From positions 992,001 through 1,056,000 of the forward strand of contig JARKIF010000002.1 in the NCBI GenBank assembly GCA_029378245.1: DNA of 64,000 bases. The letters are read 5' to 3'. The notes below the pieces were generated by a model. It was not told the origin of the DNA. It ran no database searches and saw only the letters and a list, made by a program, of their open reading frames with translations. Below, one piece after another: positions 34,801 through 45,282 of the stretch. The stretch comes from Roridomyces roridus (Eukaryota; Basidiomycota; Agaricomycetes; Agaricales; Mycenaceae). The stretch's first letter is position 1. Each line of letters begins with the position of its first letter. The position numbers and the translations under genes are program-made.

Positions 34801-34906
34801 TATAGCAAAGGGGTTTCACATTCTTGAAGCCAGGGTTTGGAAAGTATTTTGCATCATGATTTCCTGAACCAGCCAAGCTTTTTGAGCTAGTACTATATAG
34901 GGTGAA

Positions 34907-35866
34907 TGGCTGACTTTCCATAAGCAAAATCAAACATTTACAACCACTTTTCGTCAGTTTACCGAGCTGCCGGGGACACCTGTCAGGACCCCGGAGTTAG
35001 CTTTCCTTTAAACACTCCTCTTCGCGCTCTGCAAACCTTAAATCTGAAGGAATCTGCAGAGGGGTACACCCCCCCTCTGCAGACTAGATTTGTTGGAATA
35101 AGCTGTCAAGGAGGCACAACTGGACCGATTTGGATGTCCGATCCCTCTGTCATGGCATTATGCCGAGGCAGCCGAGTACGTACAGTTGCTCCTGCCGTGT
35201 CCTGCACGCCGGCTCATGATTTACGGGGGTTCTTACGAAGGTCATGCATGCAGCGAGCACTAATGCAGGCCCAAGGGGTGATGGTCGGGAAAATCGGCTA
35301 CACAGGGTCCCCGTGAGAGACTTTCGGGTCACTGCTGATGCGACTGATCGTTTCAGCCAAAGTTGACGTGATCCGATCAGATCATTACGTAGGGAGGGGT
35401 CCGAGGTCAAAAAAACTTTTACCAAAAGTTGCTCAGAATGTCTCCTTATGCACGAAAAACATCGCCATCATTGGGTTTCCTTTTTTGGAATGAAAAACTC
35501 TCTCACGATACGTTGTGTAGCCGATCTGCCCGACAGTCACCCCTTGTGCAGGCCTGTCCAGACTCCAAAATGATGCGTCAAAAACACGTCAAAAACACGT
35601 CAACTGCACATCTGCAGGATGGGACAGTAGACTTGACTTGGATCAGCTCTTGCCGTGCTCATGAAAGGTCGGGACGCGTTGGCGACGCGCCTTGGGAAGC
35701 ATGTATCCTAGCCCAGGACCTTGAAGCATCCGAAGTTTTTTTCTAGCTTGTGGGAGTTGCAGCCAATAAAACTTTACATTAAATGACGTAAAAGTCAAGA
35801 TGACGGCGGCGCTGGCACCGCTGAAAATCCATGAAAACTAAAAATTTCCTTATGGAAAGTCAGCCA
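34907..35866. mobile_element. About 960-bp foldback/TIR element
   Basis: TGGCTGACTTTCCATAAG at 34907 is repeated in reverse complement ending at 35866. Inside, a second inverted pair (about 35262-35330 against 35490-35560, containing ATCGGCTACACA and CGTGAGAGA) adds to the foldback. No target duplication could be made out and no gene is present, so the borders are provisional. Confidence 0.5.
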
Positions 35867-35869
35867 ATC

Positions 35870-36900
35870 TGTAGCTAGAAATTTGCTCTACAACTTCGAT
35901 TTTTTGATCCATGCCGGGGGTGTGCACCCATTGATAAAGCTATCAATGATTCCTTGTTTGTTCTGATGGCATGAATCAATGTTTATGGTTATCACATCTG
36001 CCATCAGCTATTTTCTCCATTTCCAACGGATATGTGCTTGCCATCAAACTCGACACTAACCGAGGGATGCCGGCGTCACCCAACACCTGCCGGGGAGCTG
36101 GCCCTACTAAATTTCAGTGGGCTGACAAGTCTCAGTGAACTTTGCATTGGCAAGCTGGAGTGTTATTGACTTACTTTGCATTGGCCATCACGAAATGTGG
36201 AGATTCTTTGCCGAGCATTGCAACGATCAGAATGCGAGCAAAATGCCCGGCATGACTAAAATCATGCCGTCCGCTCATCCGGCCTTGCAATTAACCTCGG
36301 ATGCCGAAAAGCTTGGCAGAAGCCGTAGATTGGGCACGTTGGCAGGCCATTGCAATGCCTTGCAAACCTTTCTGTATCAGGCATTCATTCCTTATTCCAC
36401 CTGTATTGCCCTTTTGGATTGCTCAATTATCTCATGAATCATGCTCGACACAATACGAAGAATGGCAGAAAAAATATATTATTATCTGAAGTACACAATG
36501 AAGCAAATGGAATAGCCTAAGAGAACGATGAGGAGTGCCGGAGGGATGGGACAAGGACCACTGAGAACTTGGAGCACCAAATGGAGAAATTGTTGACTCT
36601 TGCAGCTTGATGCAGGTTTCCATGGAGGCCGATGACGACAACGAACACGAAGACTGTAGAGGACGGGAGAGGACAGGACTTGCAAGGACCGGGCAGTCCG
36701 GGAAGAGCAACAAGCGGTACATACGGCTGACGGCCATGCAGAGGTCTTGGAATTGCAGAATCCGCCACGACGATCTTTGGTCTTCCAGGTTACGGGAGTC
36801 TTGATAGCTTGAGGCAAGCTTGAAGGGCGCGGCTTCAGCAGGGGACTTGGCCTGAGGGGCGAGGGTGGTTGGGGGAAGCTACGCAGGGGAGTGCATGGGG
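35870..36900. other. Repeat island, nothing recognised
   Basis: No credible gene. Short dispersed motifs such as GCATTGGCAAGC recur here and again at about 37.5 kb, suggesting further unrecognised repeat copies. Confidence 0.3.
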
Positions 36901-36903
36901 CAA

Positions 36904-37202
36904 GGGGCTAGCAGCCGCGCTTCCGTCAAAATCGACCCATGCTGATTGTACATATTGATTTGTTGATTGTACATGTTGATTTTCTCGGCTAGGCACCCCG
37001 GTGAGTCCGAGTCATTCTGGGATTTATCATTTACCAGCCAAATACAAGTGGCCGGCAAGTGGTAGATTCAGCGCTGCTGGGTGAAAGCTAAATCTCGAGT
37101 CAATGTCGAGTGCTTAAGCGAGGAAATCAACATGTACAATCAGAAAATCAACATGTACAATCAACGTGGGTCGATTTTGCCGGAAGCGCGACTGCCAGCC
37201 CC
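36904..37202. mobile_element. 299-bp foldback MITE with about 87-bp arms
   Basis: Left arm 36904-36990 begins GGGGCTAGCAGCCGCGCTTC; right arm 37117-37202 is its reverse complement with about a dozen mismatches. Each arm carries two tandem TTGATTGTACATGTTGATTT units. The loop is about 125 bases. It is non-coding and transcripts would form a long hairpin. Confidence 0.75.
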
Positions 37203-37933
37203 ATGGCATGGGGTATGGTGGTGGACAGGAAGCAAAAAAGGCGATTGTTTGCGCCCGTTGGCTGATGAATCTTGATATAGACACGTCAGTGATCATAATC
37301 ACGCCGTGGATGCCCGATCCAATTGACTTCAAGGGTGACTGGCACGACTCGGTACACCTAGCACTCCACGCTATGGGGCAGCTCAGGCTTTTGAGGTTCT
37401 AAGCCTCAAAGGCTCATACTACCCATTGTGTGGACAGCATAGATTTCTTCGGCAAGAATTAGTAACGGTCACTCGCATTCATTCCGGCACGGTTCGCAGT
37501 GGTATGCAATTGGCTGGCAAGCCTTGGCAAGCCTGCCGATATATGAGAATCAAGCCAGGCACTTCCGAGGGCATTGCAATGGCAACGGCAGCGTTCCAAT
37601 CGTATTGGAATGCACCATCACGATGTTACGTTTCAGCCGGTATCAGCAAGATTTCCCCGATTTGCTGATGCACTGGGACCACTGCTACGGGTGCCCTTAC
37701 AATATGGCCGTGCAACGAGTAATCTGAGATTCGCAGACACAGGTACCAATACTTGAAATGTGCAACGCACCTCGCACTTTCGGAATCTGAGGGAGCCGGC
37801 AGTTTGACTAGGTTGCAAGGGTATAGCGAGATGAAATGTGTTTGTTGTTCCCGAGGTTCTTTAGATCTGACGCGTAGATTGGATTGAGCAGCGATAGTGA
37901 ATACAAGTATCGTTTGATACGACGAGAATGCCT

Positions 37934-38318
37934 TTACGCGACGCTCTGCTCGTTAATAACACCCCACACAGACGCCTTGAACTGCAGAGAAGCATTCATA
38001 AAAGGGGAACAACCGGCAGAGAGGGATTACACACCAACGTGAATACAAGCCCCATCTTACTCTCCACAGCTCGTAGACGCGTCTGGAGCGCGATATCCGG
38101 CTGTTCCGTCAGATTGCGCGTCTTTTGCTTCAGCTGGGCGGGTCCTTAGCTTAGCTAGATACATGTAACATAGTGGGTGCCAGACACCGTACCAATTTAA
38201 GGTTCTCGGCGAGTTTAGCGTATTCCCAGAGCACTTCTTTCTCTATGGAGGAAAGGCTGGGATGATTCGCGTAGGGATTGTCGTCGAATATGTCAGAGGG
38301 CGGTGGGGGTGAGCTCAT
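37934..38318 (-). CDS. DAD3: DASH complex subunit Dad3
   Basis: Three exons, 38318-38193, 38133-38035 and 37981-37934, join in phase to a 90-residue protein, the normal size for this subunit. It reads MSSPPPPSDIFDDNPYANHP, then SLSSIEKEVLWEYAKLAENL, LKQKTRNLTEQPDIALQTRL, RAVESKMGLVFTL and FKASVWGVINEQSVA. The EKEVLWEYAKLAENL block and the VFTLFKASV ending are the hallmarks of Dad3. The DASH/Dam1 ring couples kinetochores to spindle microtubules in fungi. The open-frame view hides exons 2 and 3, which lie in introns of about 59 and 53 bases. Its start is 102 bases from the divergent gene at 38421, so the two share a promoter. Confidence 0.88.
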
Positions 38319-38420
38319 GGTCGTGGTGGCATGGAAAGAGTGTCTTGTAACACGCGTACACAAAGGCTTTTCCGGAACTTTCATGTCTCAACCCTAGAGC
38401 TACAATATGCTCTCAAACCA

Positions 38421-39358
38421 ATGCTTCGAAGGGCTCAGATCTGGATTCCACGTCGCTCGTATGTGACCATAGGGTCAGTATCCCGTTTTTCTCTTGACTT
38501 TCACTCACTTGGACTTGCAGACCCAAGCCCATAACGCGGCACGTCCTGTCATCCCTCCGCGCGGATGAACTCACATCTTCCGACTTTGTCTGGCTAGCCG
38601 GCCGTCGTACACTACTCGTGTATTTCAGCCACGACCCCTCCGAATTGGCTCTCAGACTTTCCTACGACTCCACCCGAGCAGGCTCCTTCCCAGCCCATGC
38701 AGCAGGCTACCTCTACTACCACCCACCACCCCCATATGCGCCTTTAGCCGGCTCCCTCCGCCTCCGTGTAAACTCCAACAACGCAAGGGGCTCCGACCTC
38801 CTCCTCCCCAATGGCGCCCCATGGCAAATCATCCTCCCCCAACTCACAAACAACAAACTCTGCTCTGGGGCCCTCCAAAAACTACTCACCTCAAACCTCA
38901 TCACACCCTCCGTCGTAGGCAGCTGCCGCGCCCTCTTCCACGCCAAATCCATCCGACCCCAAAACCTCCTCTTCCACCTCGGCCAAACATTCCCACTCTC
39001 CATGACCCAGGCGGAACTCAAAATCCGCACCGTAGGACGCGATAGCCTCGGGTTATTCGTCAAACAACGGCTATTCGGCGACCCAGCGCCTCAATACCCC
39101 TACAAAGGCTCCGTCCTGGCACGCTTCGAGCTCTCGGCAGACCAGACACGCGTCTTCATCCGCATCGTCGAGGAAATCGTCCCCGTCAAATGCATCGAGC
39201 CAGGCTACGATGGCCGCGTCGTAATGCCCCGTGCAGGCCAGCTCCTCACGTACAAATACGATGGCGTCGTAAACCCTTGGTCCATCCGGGTCGAGGAAGA
39301 CTCGCACTCGGCCGCAGCCCTTCGGTTGCTCATAGACCAACAGAAGCAGCTCCATTAG
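38421..39358 (+). CDS. Conserved fungal protein of unknown function (about 296 residues)
   Basis: Exon 1, 38421-38473, encodes MLRRAQIWIPRRSYVTIG; after a 47-nt intron, exon 2 (38521-39358) continues PKPITRHVLSSLRADELTSS, DFVWLAGRRTLLVYFSHDPS, then FPAHAAGYLYYHPPPPYAPL, AGSLRLRVNSN, GAPWQIILPQL, KLRTVGRD-like KIRTVGRDSLGLFVKQRLFG and FELSADQTRVFIRIVEEIVP. Several Tyr/Pro-rich and GSLRxR motifs look like those of unnamed agaricomycete proteins. There is no transmembrane segment or known catalytic motif. Codon use is strongly C-ending, unlike the repeat island to its left. Confidence 0.7.
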
Positions 39359-39490
39359 AACGACGCTAATAGGTAACCCGTTATAATACAATTAGCTCGA
39401 CCACACCCCTCTCTACCCTTCGCGGTATATTGTATGTCTGCAAGGCGCAGGAAGGGTGGCGCCCATAAAAAGGAGGACGAGGGACTGCAG

Positions 39491-41499
39491 CTAATAGGCT
39501 GCCCCATAGCCGCCCGCCGCACATCCTCCAGCAGCCGCCGCCGCGCGCATCTCACGAATACCGTCACGGTGAGCTCGGATCGCAAGGACGATAAAGACGT
39601 GCCAGATGGCATGCGAGCCTAACAAAACGTAGTCAGTTAGTGGGCAGAGTAGAATGCAAAGTGACGCACCTGCCCCACACCGATCGGCGACCTTGCTTAA
39701 CCACCCGTCTTTGATCCAGCATTCAGGGATTTGCGTTGCGTATACGCATATGCCGATGACGTAGTAGAGAAGGGACGGGCCTATGGGGGCTGCAAGCAGT
39801 CAGCACAGGGAGGTGAAGAGAAGCAAGCCAAACGCACCGACGAAACTCAGCATAGACCTCCACCCTTGCAAAGCGGCGATCCCCACAAGCGGGGCGAGCG
39901 CAGAGAACGAGATACCGACAAAGAACGAAAGGCGCCAGAGCTAGATAAACTGGTAAGTACTCTTTAAAAACGAATAAAAGCAAAACGCACCCGATTCTCG
40001 ACCCTATTAAACCAATCGCAAAACGACAAGATATGCCCGCTGACCCCACACACAAAACACAACAAAAGACACGCAGCGCCGATGGGGTGATATACCGGTA
40101 CACTGAGCGCCTCGTTCAGAGCGTCCGCCACGGTGTCGTAGGTGTCGGTGCAGATGCGGATGAGTGTGGAGAGCAGGGGGAGGAGGTTGAAGGGCGTGTA
40201 AGAGATGTCGTCTACCAAGCTCACGGGAACAGCAGGGGCGAGGGCACCCCCAGGTGCGATGAGGCTCGAAGGATGGAGGACGGCATGGCCAAGAGGCGTG
40301 GCATCAGCAGCTGCTTCCGCACAGGCGTAACCGTGGTGCACGACGGTCGCAATGGAAGTTGCAATGAGCCTGGTTTGTCTTAGCTTAAGATGTAAAGTGG
40401 ATGTAGAAACGCACCATGCAATTCCCACATAATCGATCCGTGCGCAAGTCTCCATCGCTCTCCGGTGGGCACAACCCGCCATCGTATGCCAAAGCGTGCT
40501 GCTAGCAAGGCAGCCGAGAGCAAACAGCGTGAAGAGCGACTCGGCAAAATCAGGCGACGTGCTCGTCTTGTCCGCAAACGGCGTGTACCGTGCCGAGTCC
40601 TGTGGGATCCAGGGAAGGGCAGGCCACACCACACCCGCAAACGCCGCGCCCCAAAGGACGAGGGGGATGAAGTGGGTGTGGATATTGAGCGTTTCGTTGT
40701 GGAGCTCGAATACGGAGCCAGCGATGGCATACCACCGATTGAGAGGTATGAATCGGTAGCCGTGGACGACGTTGGGGTTGTTCTGCCACGCGACGGGGAG
40801 ATCGGCGTAGGAGATGAGGCGAGAGCCGTCCTGTGAGACAGCGAGGGCACGGGCAATGGCGGCCGCTTCTTCTTCTTCCTCTTGTGGAGAGGGATTTGCG
40901 GCGGCCGCAGGAGAGGGAAGATGTAGATCCGGGAGGGATAGCTCGGCGAGGAAGGATTCCACGTCGGCCAGGAATGATTCTAGACGCGGGGGACGACGGC
41001 CAAAGTCAAAGTCAAAGTCGAACGAAGGACTAAAGTCAAAGGAGCGTTTGGAGAAACAAAAGTCTCGGGACGCGAGGTGGGCGTGCAAGTTGCTGAGCCG
41101 CGCCGAAAGGGTAGGGATGTAGGATAGTGGGCTGGAAAAGTCGAAATCTGCAGTCCAACGCTGGACGAGGGACTTGAGGTCCAGGTCGGGCAGCTGGATA
41201 TCTGGGAGGTGGGACCGCACATCGGCACGGATCGACTGCAGCATGTCCAACGCCGCTTCCGTCCACTCTGCCGACTCGAAGAGTGACAGCCTACGCTCGA
41301 GGTCCGAGAGGTAGGTCAGCACCAAGAACCGTAGCGAAGCGAGCGCTTGTGCGGGCGACGCAGGGGAGAGCTCGAGGTCGAGAGCCTCGAGGGAGACGGG
41401 CAGCGGGCGGCAGGGCGGCAGACGAGCTGGAACCATCCGGGTGGCACTGGGAGGAGCAGACATTCTGCGGCGACGCATGCCAGGGCGAGCGAGGTCCAT
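39491..41499 (-). CDS. PAQR-family seven-helix receptor/hydrolase (ADIPOR/IZH-like)
   Basis: Exons 41499-40415, 40369-39991, 39940-39838, 39789-39670 and 39618-39491 join in phase. A long N-terminal soluble region (about 225 residues; DFDFDFDFGRR repeats and a poly-Glu run) precedes the PAQR core: YRFIPLNRWYAIAGSVFELH, NETLNIHTHFIPLVLW, SSTLWHTMAGC, RIDYVGIAW and, at the C-terminus, GAGSHAIWHVFIVLAIRAH. The residues expected to bind zinc and act in catalysis are present: S-x3-H, D in RIDYVGIA, and H-x3-H (HAIWH). The family includes adiponectin receptors with ceramidase activity and yeast Izh proteins of zinc/sterol homeostasis. The tail ends in Ala/Gly-rich sequence. Complete and apparently functional. 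Confidence 0.87.
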
Positions 41500-42099
41500 G
41501 GTGGTAGAAAGGAACGCTTGGAGCTACTCCATATGATTTTGTCTCGGCCAAGCTTGGATCAGTGGCAGTGGTCGTACGGCCACAACTGTACTCCTATGGA
41601 CAAATGCATGGAATGTTCCTCGCAATCTACCTGCATGTAATTCTACTCTACCTGGGGAGTGTACAGCGCATCCGACATGTGCAAGGACCGTGTCTGATGC
41701 TGTCAGTTGAGTGAATCGGTTCCTGGCCTGACTACCGAGCGGGTAACAATGCAAGCGAAAAGGCGAAAAGAGGCGAAAAGGATGTAGATGTCCCCTCGGG
41801 AAGCAATACCCGCCAACGGATGAGGATGAAACACCAGGTTGAATACACGTGTGCAATAATAATGAATATACCCTCATCGAAGAAGCAACGGTGTTTTGAG
41901 TCGGTGGTGTCAATTTTAATCTGAACTTGGGGATCCGAGCAGTCATTCTCAGTCGTTCTTGCAGTTCTCCGCGTCAGCAGCCATGCAGTAGCTCTGTCTC
42001 GCATCACCGTTCAGCGCTCAGCAGCGACAAAATATGAGTCGGTGAGAAAATCAGGTCTCGCACGTTGGTGGCCAAGAGGTCATTTACTTACCGGGGATA
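41500..42099. other. Intergenic stretch, nothing recognised
   Basis: About 0.6 kb upstream of the PAQR gene and downstream of the MFS relic. It contains short AAAAGAGGCGAAAAG repeats near 41757-41785; no coding signal. Confidence 0.35.
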
Positions 42100-43095
42100 T
42101 TTGGTTCGATTGACTCCTTGAACTTTGAAGAGAGTCTCGATGAAGAAGCAGACCAAGTCGGTTCAACGCTATCGCAACGAGCGCAATCCCGAAGAGATGT
42201 CGTCCAGAGAACTCGGAAAATACCTGCGCTGGCAGTTGGCTGGCAGGCTGATGGCAGACTGATAAATCAATGGCGAGGCTAGCGCTCCTGGACGATTGAA
42301 TTGCGCGCAGACGTAACACTCCAGGCTGGTGGGATTGTCGAGCATGACGGTAAAAGACAAGAGTGGGCGGATCAAGCTTCGGGTATCACTCGGGTCGACC
42401 GCCATCATCGGTGGCGAACGCTGCAGAGAAGGGCGAATACACGAAAGAGCACTCGGCAGTTTAAAGATTGGCACAAAGTAACCAATTGCAAATTCCTGGA
42501 CCGTATTCATACGAAGGAAAAGTCTGTTCTTCATCCAAGTGATCCGAGCCTGCCAGCCCTCCTGGTACACGGCCGCAGCTATTGGAAGGCGGCCTTTGAG
42601 ACGAGGGAGGGGTGGAAGGAGGGGCACACCGATGGAGATGGCTAGAATTCGGAGTGTCGTCGAGGCGCCGTAGCGCGAGATTAAATGAGGCATGGTGAGG
42701 GGACCAGAAGACTGCGCTGTGAGAAATTGGGATGAATTACCAGGCAAGAAGTATACCAGCGAACTGAATCCCTTCGCAATTCCACGGCGTTGCGACGAAC
42801 CACTCGGACATTTGAAACGCAACTGGAGAATAGGTGAAAGAGATTTACACCCTCCGATGTCGGATGGCATAAAATACGCGACAAGCTCGTCGACATATCA
42901 GTGACTGCAAGCGCAAGTAAGTGTAGTAAGCGACCTTAGTGGCATAGCTCGCGACAAAGAGAATAGCGCAGCAGAGGGCCGCTCCAACCACATGGATTTC
43001 CGACGATACTGGGGATATAGCAGAGTATCAAACCAACGTTCACACGGTTCACTCATGGAGGAATGCTGTCGCGCACCAGTGGCCATAGGCCCACA
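42100..43095 (-). pseudogene. Relic of the monocarboxylate-transporter-like MFS gene (third copy)
   Basis: Pieces align in order with the intact copies: YPQYRRKSMW (YPQHRQKSMW in the intact gene), then LISRYGASTTLRILAIS (LISHYGTSLTLRIWSIS), PRLKGRLP, TWMKNRLFL and TVQEFAIGYFVPI (TIQGFAYFVPI). Frames shift between blocks and stretches are missing, so it cannot make a transporter. Divergence is much greater than between the two intact copies, so it is an older duplicate. Confidence 0.75.
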
Positions 43096-43196
43096 AGAAC
43101 TCTTGATTCCATCGAATCCGGGGAATGACTCGACCGAGAGAAAGTATTAATTTTTCTTGATGTTCCACCAGCGGCCGGTGAAAGGAAGACCCGCCT

Positions 43197-43625
43197 TTAG
43201 CTCCGAGTCCAAGTTTGAGTAAAAATGAACTCCGCAGTAAGTACGCTGGAAATTAAAGGAATCCGCAGACTACCGCCAATGGAGTAGGCGGCGTTGTATG
43301 GGCTCCGCCAGATAGGATTGCTACATTCATAAGCGTACACCGTTCGGTAGACCTTGGTTTTCATGAATGGGATCGCGCCAGCGGCCATCATGCACTGGAC
43401 CAACTAGGGCGAGGTTTGCATATGCGATGACGCTTGGGTCAAAACACTAACGCAGTGTCTTGAGCCGGGTTGTTCATACAAGACGTGAACTCGATCGTAG
43501 TTTCGTATCCTCTGCCCTCAGAAAGCGTTGAGCTCGAACAGATATTGATCCTGACACAACGCTCAAGCCTTCGGGAGGAGGGGCGACACGGGTTCACACA
43601 CCTTGACCCTGATAGGCACGCCATA
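43197..43625 (-). pseudogene. Amidase relic
   Basis: The minus strand contains YGVPIRVK followed after an ex-intron by GATCAAT (the amidase microexon), then GYETTIEFTSCMNNPAQDTA, LVQCMMAAGAIPFMKTK, YRTVYAYECSNPIW and PYNAAYSIGGSLRIP. The catalytic Ser-rich stretch GGSSGGE and everything after GGSLRIP are gone. The closest relative is amidase 1. It sits behind the SDR gene in the inverted copy of the 2.7-8.3 kb segment. Confidence 0.8.
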
Positions 43626-43690
43626 AAGGTCCTATGTACTAAATATTAAACGGGCCAGTAAAGTAAATCCGCCGCCGGTATATACGATCC

Positions 43691-44788
43691 CTAGTGACCC
43701 GACTTGGGTTCCGACTTGGGTTCCTTGAGGTGAATCTTCCAGAGTAGGGCCTCAGCCGTCGTCCGAGGAAGCCACTTGAGCCATCCCCAAATTCGGGTGA
43801 ACCCCCCCAGAGTAATGTATTGAGGGGGACTTGTCGAGGAGACTTTGCTCACAACGGTCTTGGCAAAGGAGTCCGTGTCCATGACTCCGAATTCCTCCGA
43901 CTGACTCTGGAACCTGTGTGCACAATTGTGAATATTGCACAAGACGGAGTGTAACAGAAGGGCATACAAGATGAATCTGATCTGTTTCTCCAATGCCTTG
44001 AACAGTGAGTCGTCGGGAAGGGTGTAGTGGGAATTCTACAATTTAGGCTCAAATATCCAGTACAACACTCATGAATGGCACTTACTGCACAAATATTACT
44101 CTTGATAGAACCCGGTGAGACCAAGACAACTTTTACGTTGATATGGGTGCATTCCATGCGTAGAGTTTCGGTATACGAGTGCAAGGCAGCTTTACTTGCA
44201 TTGTAGAATCCCTGGAAGGGAGTGGCGAGCTCGCCAAGAATGGAACCAATGGCGACAACCGTGCCTTTGCCGCGCTTACCCATCCGGGGGACGATATGCT
44301 TGACGAGACGCACGAAGCCGAAGAAATTGGTCTCCATAACTTTGGCGCCCTCCTCGTACGGCGTATCCAGCAGAGTGCCTAGGAATGAGATGATACGAAG
44401 GGGACATTTTTTTCGATCTGGACTCACCAACATGGGAGAACCCTGCGTTGGAGATTAAAATATCGATGCCCTCCGTTTCACCATAAACCTGCTCGACTGC
44501 TGCTGCTACCGACTCCTGGCTCGTCACATCCAAAACGAGCTTCCGCACATTGGGATGGTCGAGGTCGCTGAGGGCCTTAAGTGACCTAGAAGCATTTATG
44601 AGACATATAACCGCCTCCGAAGCACCGAACGAGACCTTGCGGTGGCATAAACTATGTAGCCTTTGTTGAGAAAGCACCGGGCTCTGGAGGAATGCTGAGA
44701 CGGCAGTGAGACTGTTGTAGCTGTGACCTTACAGCGCAGCACCGATACCGCCATTTGAGCAGCCAGTGATGAGCACGACATCGGGCAT
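43691..44788 (-). CDS. Classical short-chain dehydrogenase/reductase (AYR1-like)
   Basis: Start MPDVVLITGCSNGGIGAAL at 44788; after splicing, ARCFLNKGYIVYATARSLK. The Rossmann motif TGCSNGGIG binds NAD(P), and the basic residue in ATAR favours NADPH. Next come LVLDVTSQESVAAAV, ILISNAGFSHVG, VVAIGSILGEL with the catalytic Ser, YNASKAALHSYTETLRMEC (YxxxK), then VVLVSPGSIKSNI. The C-terminal part has an intron at about 43.92-43.98 kb and ends GWLKWLPRTTAEALLWKIHL plus a charged tail. About 290 residues. The arrangement is like NADPH-dependent 1-acyldihydroxyacetone-phosphate reductases of lipid droplets, but the substrate is not proven. Its upstream region is homologous to the promoter of amidase 1. 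Confidence 0.82.
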
Positions 44789-44967
44789 TTGGGGAGGGCC
44801 CCCAAGGAATGGAGGAGAGGCAGGGGCCACACAGGCATATGTAGGGTTGATCGTGGGAACGGCGGTGTTGAGAAGCACACGAACACCGCGCGCCTGAATT
44901 CAGTCTGAATCACAATACCGCTCCGAGTTGAGGCACCCACTGTCTTGCGGCCAATGAACTCCGCGTT

Positions 44968-44988
44968 GGGGCGCCCCGGGCGGCGTTA
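44968..44988. promoter_or_regulatory. GC-rich palindromic element upstream of the SDR gene
   Basis: Reverse-complement match of the block at 7346-7365 upstream of amidase 1. It lies about 180 bases before the SDR start, within intergenic DNA that aligns with the amidase promoter (shared CTCAGGACATCTCG and GACGGCGTGCGTA). Confidence 0.4.
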
Positions 44989-45282
44989 TGATACGCACGC
45001 CGTCAAAGTTTAATTTCAAGGGATATGTGGTTTTGATCGAGATGTCCTGAGATCCACACAAGTGGTCAAATCATCGGCGTGAGCCAATCCCGACTCCTGG
45101 TGACTGGCGGCGCTGAGCGAAGCGGACAACCGAACTTTCAAGGGCAGCAACCGAGGGAGCGGAGTGGCGTTTCCGACTCGGACGTCCGTTTTGGGAGATC
45201 ACGGAGGAGAGGAAGCTGAAGAGTCAGTCAGCAATGCACAAAAACGATGCGCCAACCGAACCTGATTGCTCACCCGTTACAC

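Noticed and set aside
34907..35866. Assignment of the 960-bp foldback to hAT or mariner
   Set aside because: No target duplication and no terminal consensus, so I leave the superfamily open.
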